This document shows, piece by piece, positions 7,141-13,302 of a stretch of DNA of 14,759 nucleotides. The position numbers were made by a program, and so were the translations under genes. The stretch's first letter is position 1; every line of letters begins with the position of its first letter. The notes under the pieces are model-generated. The model was not told where the DNA came from. It made no database searches and saw nothing but the letters and a program-made list of their open reading frames with translations. This DNA is from Saprospiraceae bacterium (GTDB lineage: Bacteria > Bacteroidota > Bacteroidia > Chitinophagales > Saprospiraceae): NCBI GenBank assembly GCA_013042795.1, contig JABDPK010000164.1, forward strand, positions 1 through 14,759, given 5' to 3'.

Positions 7141-8115
7141 CTAGATAAAGTTATGTGTTCTCATCCAATCGTCATTGAATAATTTTTCAACGTACCTTGA
7201 CCCATGATCATGGAATATAACAACCACCAGGGAGTCTTCATCAAGTTTATCTTTTAATTGCACGAGGCCAGCCACAGCAGATCCGGCACTATATCCCATT
7301 AAAAGGCCTTCTTCACGCGCAAGTCTTCTTGCCATAACAGCTCCATCCTTGTCGGTTACTTTTTCCATATAATCGATGACTTCAAAATCAACATTTGCAG
7401 GAATTATATCTTCACCTATACCTTCAGTGATATAAGAATAGATTTCTGATTCATCGAATTCACCTGTTTCGTGATATTTTTTAAGTGCAGATCCATAAGT
7501 GTCGACCCCCCATACCTTGATATCAGGATTCTGTTCTTTAAGATATTTCCCGGTACCTGAAATTGTACCACCTGTGCCGACACCAACGACTAAATGAGTG
7601 ATCTTGCCTTTTGTTTGTCTCCATATTTCCGGGCCCGTGGACAGGTAATGTGCTTCCCGGTTTGAAAGATTATCGTATTGGTTACACCAAATAGAATTGG
7701 AAGTTTCTGCGTGTATTTTTTCAGCGGTTTTATAATAAGATCGTGGATCATCAGCTGCTACATCAGTAGGGCAGATGATGACTTCAGCACCGAACGCCTT
7801 CAATATATCAGCTTTAGCCTTGGATTGTTTGTCAGTGGTTGTGAAAATACATTTGTAGCCTTTTATACATGCTGCAAGTGCAATACCCATTCCGGTATTG
7901 CCTGATGTGCATTCAATAATGGTACCTCCCGGTTTTAGTGTACCATCCTTTTCTGCATCCTCGACCATTTTTAAGGCCATTCTGTCCTTCGTAGAGTGTC
8001 CGGGATTAAAAGCTTCAATTTTTGCAAGTATGGTTCCGGGCGTATCACCAATAACCTTATTAAGTCTAACGAGAGGAGTATTACCTATTGTCTCCAGAAT
8101 ATTATTATAGTACAT
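7141..8115 (-). CDS. PLP-dependent cystathionine beta-synthase/cysteine synthase family enzyme
   Basis: Fold-type II PLP enzyme acting on serine, O-acetylserine or homocysteine-type substrates in sulfur amino acid metabolism. The Schiff-base lysine is K43 in NPGHSTKDRMA. The substrate loop T-S-G-N-T-G is at 70-75, the phosphate-binding G-T-G-G-T loop at 180-184, and the pyridine-ring serine lies within GYSAGSA (274-280). The segments EGIGEDIIP (231-239) and DHGSRYVEKLFNDDWM (303-318) look more like cystathionine beta-synthase than CysK. The protein has 324 residues and no C-terminal CBS regulatory pair, so it is the short, catalytic-core form. The lysine motif is unusual: H40 and T42 replace the G and V of the common NPGGSVKDR. 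It is the second gene of the minus cluster, 26 nt after the LysM gene. Preferred substrate is not determinable. Confidence 0.92.
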   Translation of the reverse strand: MYYNNILETIGNTPLVRLNKVIGDTPGTILAKIEAFNPGHSTKDRMALKMVEDAEKDGTLKPGGTIIECTSGNTGMGIALAACIKGYKCIFTTTDKQSKAKADILKAFGAEVIICPTDVAADDPRSYYKTAEKIHAETSNSIWCNQYDNLSNREAHYLSTGPEIWRQTKGKITHLVVGVGTGGTISGTGKYLKEQNPDIKVWGVDTYGSALKKYHETGEFDESEIYSYITEGIGEDIIPANVDFEVIDYMEKVTDKDGAVMARRLAREEGLLMGYSAGSAVAGLVQLKDKLDEDSLVVVIFHDHGSRYVEKLFNDDWMRTHNFI

Positions 8116-8132
8116 GTATTCGATTTGCGGGG

Positions 8133-8164
8133 CAAAGATAATTATTCATAGTAGTCCATCTCAA
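8133..8164 (-). promoter_or_regulatory. Candidate Bacteroidota promoter for the PLP enzyme gene
   Basis: On the minus strand TTG (8164-8162) is followed, 21 nt later, by TATCTTTG (8140-8133), a full match to the TAnnTTTG -7 element at an accepted spacing. It lies across the end of the LysM gene, and the ATG of the PLP gene is about 18 nt downstream, giving a very short leader. It would allow the PLP, lipoprotein, carboxylase and methyltransferase genes to be expressed apart from the LysM gene. Motif match only. Confidence 0.45.
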
Positions 8165-9080
8165 TTCTGAAACGACTATCTAAGGCCCCAAGGTTTTTTG
8201 CAACAGCCGGAGTAATTACAATATCTATGTCTTCTGTGTAAATCTGTTCAGGAATAGGCATGATAACTTTGGCAACAACAACCTTTCCATTGACAGGATT
8301 GCGCAATTTGATATATGAATTTTCCCTTGCATTATTATGCATGACAAACAGGTTTTCAAAATCGCTACCTTCTTTATTCCAAAAGGCGATACCTTTTGAA
8401 CTGGTGAAGGCGATACTATCCAAATGCATTAAAGAATCATTTTTTACAGCGATAAGTGGAATGCTGTCTGTAACTGAAGATTGTATACTATCCTGTTTTA
8501 CAGGTTTTTCCAGATCAATCAATGACTCCAGGTCACTGATAAGTTTGGTCAGGATGTCTTCCTTGGAAATATCTTCCTTTTCTTGTTCGTTATCTGTGTT
8601 CTGAATAGGCCACCATCCAACAATAAGTTTCTGACCTTCTTTCAAAGAAAAACTTGAAATATTATTCCGATTTATCAGTTCCTGGATGGCTTGAGGGAAG
8701 TAGACATGTGATATTTTGAACAATGTTTCTCTTCTTTTGACTATATAAACAACAGGAATCCATTCTTTACCCGGATTGTCTACCGACATGTCGATAAATT
8801 GATTGTTTATTGGCACTTTGATCTCCTGGCCAATGGATATTGTTTTTCCTGCCTTTATATTATTGACCTGCATTAAATCCTGGACTGGCGTTCTGAAGAA
8901 CCTGCTCAGAGAATAGAGCGTCTCTTTTTCTTCAAGACGGTGTGTATAAACGATATCATTGTTCACAGTAATTTCAACAACCATATCGATAGAATCAAGT
9001 TTCAGGGTCTCCTGAGACTGAATTGGAACTGAAATAAGTAAATGTAAGAGAAGTGTAGAAAGTATCCTCATTATCTGCAA
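8142..9080 (-). CDS. Secreted protein with two LysM domains and a C-terminal double-psi beta-barrel-like domain
   Basis: An exported, probably peptidoglycan-associated protein. An N-terminal signal peptide runs to about residue 22 (Q-S-Q). Two LysM modules follow: about 45-90 (THRLEEKETLYSLSRFF...) and about 110-156 (YIVKRRETLFKISHVYF...). A low-complexity acidic/Ser linker spans about 160-228. The C-terminal region 228-310 (GIAFWNKEGSD...MHNNARENSYIKLRNP...) has the pattern of Bacteroidota double-psi beta-barrel domains related to RlpA, though no catalytic residues are evident. The protein starts either at the ATG at 9080 or at the second ATG at 9071; the latter gives a cleaner signal peptide (MRILSTLLLHLL). 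It is the first gene of the minus-strand cluster. A structural or cell-wall remodelling role is inferred from the domains only. Confidence 0.87.
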   Translation of the reverse strand: MQIMRILSTLLLHLLISVPIQSQETLKLDSIDMVVEITVNNDIVYTHRLEEKETLYSLSRFFRTPVQDLMQVNNIKAGKTISIGQEIKVPINNQFIDMSVDNPGKEWIPVVYIVKRRETLFKISHVYFPQAIQELINRNNISSFSLKEGQKLIVGWWPIQNTDNEQEKEDISKEDILTKLISDLESLIDLEKPVKQDSIQSSVTDSIPLIAVKNDSLMHLDSIAFTSSKGIAFWNKEGSDFENLFVMHNNARENSYIKLRNPVNGKVVVAKVIMPIPEQIYTEDIDIVITPAVAKNLGALDSRFRIEMDYYE

Positions 9081-9090
9081 TCCGGTGTTT

Positions 9091-9118
9091 TATATATTAC
9101 AAAAATATGTAATATGTA
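9091..9118 (-). promoter_or_regulatory. AT-rich inverted repeat with a possible -7 element upstream of the LysM gene
   Basis: ATATTAC (9094-9100) and GTAATAT (9109-9115) form a perfect 7-bp inverted repeat around an 8-nt centre, extendable with one wobble and two more pairs. Within it, on the minus strand, TATTTTTG (9107-9100) matches TAnnTTTG about 20 nt before the ATG at 9080. No TTG is found at the expected -33 spacing. It could be a promoter with an overlapping operator, or simply AT-rich spacer. Confidence 0.3.
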
Positions 9119-9185
9119 TATAATAGTTCACTTTTCTCTCTATTTAACCTTCTTTTAAGTGAATTAGTATGACTCAGAATTAAAA

Positions 9186-9206
9186 GAGCCGGATAATTAC
9201 CGGCTC
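9186..9206 (-). terminator. Intrinsic terminator after the T9SS cargo gene
   Basis: GAGCCGG (9186-9192) pairs perfectly with CCGGCTC (9200-9206) around a 7-nt AT loop. On the minus strand the stem is followed at once by TTTTAATT, the U-rich tail needed for intrinsic termination; the plus-strand side has no comparable T run. It lies about 45 nt past the stop of the 1276-residue gene and before the LysM gene, so it separates the two units. Confidence 0.8.
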
Positions 9207-9211
9207 CATCT

Positions 9212-9231
9212 TTGAATTTTTGAAAATTCAA
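9212..9231 (-). repeat. Second hairpin between the T9SS gene stop and its terminator
   Basis: TTGAATTTT (9212-9220) and AAAATTCAA (9223-9231) are perfect inverse complements with a 2-nt centre, or an 8-bp stem with a 4-nt loop. It is AT-only apart from one pair, so it is weak, but it sits directly before the GC-rich terminator stem and may protect the 3' end of the transcript. Confidence 0.4.
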
Positions 9232-9249
9232 TTATATAGAACTAACACA

Positions 9250-12200
9250 TTAATTCATGACAAGAATCTTGGTTATATGTTGTTCGTCATCCAGGTAAAA
9301 ATTAAGATAATACTGTCCCTGAGCCAGGTCAAATACATCAAACTCAATCTCAGTCAGGCCTGAAGGGAGTATTCTTTTATTCAGTTTACGTACATTCTGT
9401 CCCATATTATTTACCAGGTATCCCAGAAATTCCTGTTCAACCGGGCTATTGATTTCAAGGGTGACGTAATCAGAAGAAGGGATAGGGTAGACTTTATATT
9501 CAATGGACTTACTGCTTTCTTCTTCAAGTACTTCTATTGATATAATATTTGATTCCTGGATTGATCCATTGAGGTCTACACTTATGAGCCTGTAGTAATA
9601 TACTCCCTGACTCCTTGAATCCAGGTCATCAAAGGTGTAGTATTCTCGTGCAGAACTGTTTCCAGCTGCCGTTACATCACCAATCTCTTCAAAACTGTGT
9701 ATTTGGTCTATTGCTCTTTCAATGATAAAATAATCGGTATTGACTTCCGTCTCGGTGATCCAGAATAATCTGTTGAACTGTTCATCAAAAACCCTTTCTC
9801 CCCAGAAATCATATAATTCAATAGGAACATTTGTTGAAGCTTCAAGACCAGCGTCAATGTCCATATTTATTTCTTCGACACCAAGAGTAATTATTTTTGT
9901 AAATCCAACACTTCCAACATTTGGGTTTAGTGGTACGTAGTCACTATCTGTTTGTACTGTTCCTATGAAAGGATCAACAAGAGCCGTACTATCTGGCAAA
10001 CCGGAGATTTTTAAATAGTAGTCACCTGGTGATAATTTATCAAATAAATATAAGCCATCAACTGTTGATTGTGTTTCAATTGAGTTATCATTCTCATCAA
10101 ACAATTCTATAAGTATGCCGTCTGCCATAAAGTCAATATCCTCATCATAGACATTCGGCGTAGAACTTACATCTTCATTTTCTATCCACACTAAATTTCC
10201 AATTGCGGAATATTTATGTAGTCCTCCATCACAATCTATTCTTTCTGAACCGTTGACAATGGATATAATGCCAGTTGAACCAGGTTCAATAGAATTATCA
10301 ATATCACTATCCAGATCTGATGGAGGATCACCTAATTGTTGCAACACCATGGGTATAGTTGTCATGAAACTATCCGGAACAATAACTTTAACGTAATAAT
10401 CTCCATCTTCCAGTTCTGTAAAATAGTATTCTCCCGCTGCGTTGGTATAAATGATATCAATTGGGATACCATTATTTTGTAATTCATATAGTTCAACGCC
10501 GATACCCTCAATTCCTGTTTCATTATTATCCTGGATACCATTCCCGTTAATATCATACCAAATCAAATTACCTATAGCTCCAGAGGCCTGTGGGTCCAAT
10601 GTAACAGAATCCTGGTTATTCATTGGATCAATATCTTGCTGATCAAGATCAAATAATTCTGCAGTATTTGTATGAATCCCCTGACTCAGGACTTCCACGT
10701 CCATATACAGGAATGCATCCTGAAACGCTGTAAGAGTGCCTACTTCCCAGATTCCTGTAATTTCATTATAAACCCCCTGTGAACTGGAGTAACTTAAATA
10801 ATTGAATCCTGATGGCAAAACATCTGATAATTCGACATTTGTTGCAAAAAGCTCAGAATTATTACCGATTTCGATAGTGAATGTTACCACATCCCCATAA
10901 TCAGGCATTAACTCATTTACTGATTTTAATACATATAAATCCAGCGGACAGTTGTCTGTTTGAAGATTAATATTAATACTGTCTGACACTACACAACTTC
11001 CTGATGTGATTGTGACAGAGTAATTGGTATTTATCAGGGGTGAGACAGTAATCGAACTTGTTGTGTCTCCAGTGCTCCAGTTGAATACGCCTGAAATAGA
11101 ATCCAGGTTAAATGTAATTGATTCCCCATTGCAAATACTGGCATCTGGCCCTAATTCAAATGCTAAATCTTCGACGACGGTTACAAGCAATGGATGGACA
11201 ATTGAACAAGATCTGTAAAATGTTGTCACTGAATATGATGTTGTTTCCATTGGAGCTACGTTCAATGTGTTACCGGTAGATCCATCACTCCATATCAATG
11301 AATCATATATTCCACTAATTTCAAAAGTGGCCAGTTCTCCCGGGCAGGTGAATATATTGTCATTGAGTTGAATGAATGATTCATCATAAATATCAATGTA
11401 TATTTCATCGGTAGCATCACACAGTTCATCCGAGGTCATGGTAACTGAGTAAGTACCGGGGTTAGCGGGAGCGATAGTGATAGTGTTTGTATTATCACCC
11501 GTACTCCATGTGTACATATCTCCCGGGCCAAACGCAGTTAAATCAATCGTTTCGCCAGGACATATTATTGTATCACCGGTAATTTCAACCTCGGAAGGTA
11601 TAAGCAGCATAACATCAACCGAACTTGTATCGGTACAACCATTTTCGGTAAGATATACTTCATATGTAGTGTTTTCAGTTGGGCTTACAGTGATTATATC
11701 TGTTGTATCTCCTGTCGACCACATATATCCGTACCCGGTTGTTGAACCAAAGGCCTGAATAAATACGCTATCACCAAGGCAAACCGATCGTTCTCTACCT
11801 GTAAAAACATCTGGTTTTATTCCAACTTCCACGTCAATTGTATCAGCTGCTGAACATCCATAACTGTCAACTACAGTTACTGAGTAAGAAGTAGAAACCG
11901 TAGGTGTAACTGTTATCTCGTCACCTCCAAATGTATTATTGCTCCAGTAATATTCCATTCCGATTTGGGTATAAGCATGGATAGTTACTGATTCTCCACT
12001 ACAGATAAATATATCATCTCCGAGATCAACAGAAGGATCATTAACTTCTACAAATACTGAAGCACTTGCAACGCAATCTCCCAACTGGGCAGTCGCCGTA
12101 TATATAGTGCTAACTCCAGGGAAGATATATAATTCATTTCCCGTTACGCCTGTATTCCATTCAATCTCTGCATCATCGAAGCTGGAGGCATTTAATAAAA

Positions 12201-13080
12201 CAGAAGCACCTGTACATATGGTTGTGTCATTGCTTATCTGCACGTATATGTCATCACAGGTGGCGCCAAATGTGTATACTTCGTAATCACTTGGTATTAT
12301 AGGTACAGATGTTGTAATAGATCCTTCATATAAGTAACTTAACGGACCTGTAAATTCTATTTTTTCCGAGGTTTGGTCAATAGCGTTAGTATTTAATTGA
12401 GAAGGAATGGCTTCCCATTCAGTCCCATTCCAACCAACAATTGTTAGGGTGTTTAATGCATTACTTGTAATTGAGTCAATATGGCTGTCGGGATCCCAGG
12501 TTAATGTAATATATGCAGGATCCGGACCATTTATATCCCAATATTCATAGGTGCTGACCCTGACTAGAGTAGGGTTTTTGAGCGCTGAATCAAAAGGTCC
12601 GGTACCCGGTAAAACAGGAAAATTACCTCCACGAATATCGGAAGTAATACTATTTGTTGGATTCACACCATAATAAGCAGCTTCTACGTAGGTGCCGGTT
12701 GAGACAGCAGCGGGTCTGAATTTTCCTTCATCCCCGATTGGGTATTGAAAATTTCCGTTTCCAAAATACCTGACATAACCATCTATATAATGACCATCCT
12801 GAGCACCAGTCCACCCTCCATCTTCCCCGAAATTAAAATATCCTTTTTCGGGTACTCTTTCTCCTCCAATAATTCCTGGTTGTGGTCCCTGGAAACTGGA
12901 TTCAAAAGTGTGCAGATCAAACACAGTCATATTTCCTTCAGAATGTATAAATGTATTCCCAAACGAAGTCGATGGATTTTGAGCCAACAGATTCGTGCAA
13001 TAGCATAAAATCGCTATTACTGTTAATAGATTCTTTTCTATTAAAGGCAGTCGCCTGAATATGTTAGTCAGAAAATTCAT
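9250..13080 (-). CDS. Large T9SS-secreted surface protein with six Ig-like repeats, DUF11-type and SdrD B-like domains
   Basis: A 1276-residue secreted adhesin-like protein. The signal peptide ends near residue 34 (LLAQ). Residues 35-275 form an N-terminal domain with the motif FQYPIGDEGKFRP, a pattern common in Bacteroidota surface proteins. Six Ig-like repeats of 71-74 residues follow (about 276-706), each with a C-x-G-E/D/A-S-like first cysteine and a second cysteine 46-49 residues on. Then come a DUF11-type domain (about 712-830), two SdrD B-like domains (about 836-950 and 959-1080, each starting I-G-N-L), and a fibronectin-like stretch (about 1085-1185). A T9SS type A sorting domain ends the protein (about 1195-1276: VYPIPSSDYVTLEI, MGQNV, AQGQYYLNF, KILVMN). 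The organisation predicts export by the type IX system and attachment at the cell surface. The ligand is unknown. It is followed by an intrinsic terminator and preceded by a 222-bp spacer. Confidence 0.93.
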   Translation of the reverse strand: MNFLTNIFRRLPLIEKNLLTVIAILCYCTNLLAQNPSTSFGNTFIHSEGNMTVFDLHTFESSFQGPQPGIIGGERVPEKGYFNFGEDGGWTGAQDGHYIDGYVRYFGNGNFQYPIGDEGKFRPAAVSTGTYVEAAYYGVNPTNSITSDIRGGNFPVLPGTGPFDSALKNPTLVRVSTYEYWDINGPDPAYITLTWDPDSHIDSITSNALNTLTIVGWNGTEWEAIPSQLNTNAIDQTSEKIEFTGPLSYLYEGSITTSVPIIPSDYEVYTFGATCDDIYVQISNDTTICTGASVLLNASSFDDAEIEWNTGVTGNELYIFPGVSTIYTATAQLGDCVASASVFVEVNDPSVDLGDDIFICSGESVTIHAYTQIGMEYYWSNNTFGGDEITVTPTVSTSYSVTVVDSYGCSAADTIDVEVGIKPDVFTGRERSVCLGDSVFIQAFGSTTGYGYMWSTGDTTDIITVSPTENTTYEVYLTENGCTDTSSVDVMLLIPSEVEITGDTIICPGETIDLTAFGPGDMYTWSTGDNTNTITIAPANPGTYSVTMTSDELCDATDEIYIDIYDESFIQLNDNIFTCPGELATFEISGIYDSLIWSDGSTGNTLNVAPMETTSYSVTTFYRSCSIVHPLLVTVVEDLAFELGPDASICNGESITFNLDSISGVFNWSTGDTTSSITVSPLINTNYSVTITSGSCVVSDSININLQTDNCPLDLYVLKSVNELMPDYGDVVTFTIEIGNNSELFATNVELSDVLPSGFNYLSYSSSQGVYNEITGIWEVGTLTAFQDAFLYMDVEVLSQGIHTNTAELFDLDQQDIDPMNNQDSVTLDPQASGAIGNLIWYDINGNGIQDNNETGIEGIGVELYELQNNGIPIDIIYTNAAGEYYFTELEDGDYYVKVIVPDSFMTTIPMVLQQLGDPPSDLDSDIDNSIEPGSTGIISIVNGSERIDCDGGLHKYSAIGNLVWIENEDVSSTPNVYDEDIDFMADGILIELFDENDNSIETQSTVDGLYLFDKLSPGDYYLKISGLPDSTALVDPFIGTVQTDSDYVPLNPNVGSVGFTKIITLGVEEINMDIDAGLEASTNVPIELYDFWGERVFDEQFNRLFWITETEVNTDYFIIERAIDQIHSFEEIGDVTAAGNSSAREYYTFDDLDSRSQGVYYYRLISVDLNGSIQESNIISIEVLEEESSKSIEYKVYPIPSSDYVTLEINSPVEQEFLGYLVNNMGQNVRKLNKRILPSGLTEIEFDVFDLAQGQYYLNFYLDDEQHITKILVMN
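10963..12243 (-). repeat. Six Ig-like protein repeats inside the T9SS cargo gene
   Basis: Encodes residues 280-706. First-position cysteines lie at 289, 360, 434, 507, 579 and 650 (steps of 71, 74, 73, 72 and 71). Second cysteines lie at 336, 409, 482, 554, 625 and 696. Each unit follows the order C-x-G-E-S, then W-S-T-G/W-S-D-G, then I-T-V-S-P, T-x-Y-S-V-T, and a terminal V-x-V or I-x-I strand. The regularity suggests one disulfide per Ig-like domain. DNA copies are diverged, so this is an old array. Confidence 0.85.
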
Positions 13081-13302
13081 CAGATGCTTAAAGTATCTTT
13101 AAATAAGCAAGGCATTGGTAAAAAGACGGAGGCATCACTTTTTTTTTCATAAAGACATATACCTCACTAAGCCAAGCATGCCATTTCCCTTTCTCAAGGC
13201 TGGACAAACCCCCTTGCACAACGGGGGCTGCCACAGCTTTTACTTGAGTTAAATTAGATCCATTAAATTCCAATTGAGTGTATTTTTTTAGTTAATAAAT
13301 AT
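13081..13302. other. Intergenic spacer between the two surface-protein genes
   Basis: No convincing gene. It holds a GC-rich hairpin (13209-13227), a small inverted repeat TTAAAG-TAT-CTTTAA (13088-13102) just ahead of the T9SS gene start, and a perfect AT palindrome at 13294-13307 spanning the stop codon of the repeat gene. No full TTG/TAnnTTTG promoter was found on the minus strand. A 61-codon open frame here lacks protein-like features. Confidence 0.5.
13209..13227 (-). terminator. GC-rich hairpin, possible weak terminator of the tandem-repeat gene
   Basis: CCCCC (13209-13213) pairs with GGGGG (13223-13227), and two inner TT/AA pairs close a 4-nt loop with one bulged C. On the minus strand the stem is followed by TTTG only, so the U tract is poor. 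It stands out in an AT-rich spacer about 75 nt past the stop of the repeat gene. It may be a terminator, an attenuator or another RNA structure. Confidence 0.4.

Noticed and set aside
9250..13080. Idea that the large gene is a broken or fused gene
   Set aside because: The frame is continuous from signal peptide to sorting domain with a sensible domain order; no internal stop or frameshift is needed.
13088..13273. 61-codon open frame on the minus strand in the spacer
   Set aside because: Composition is mixed, with no domain, signal peptide or conserved-looking motif, and it includes the GC-rich hairpin; more likely non-coding.
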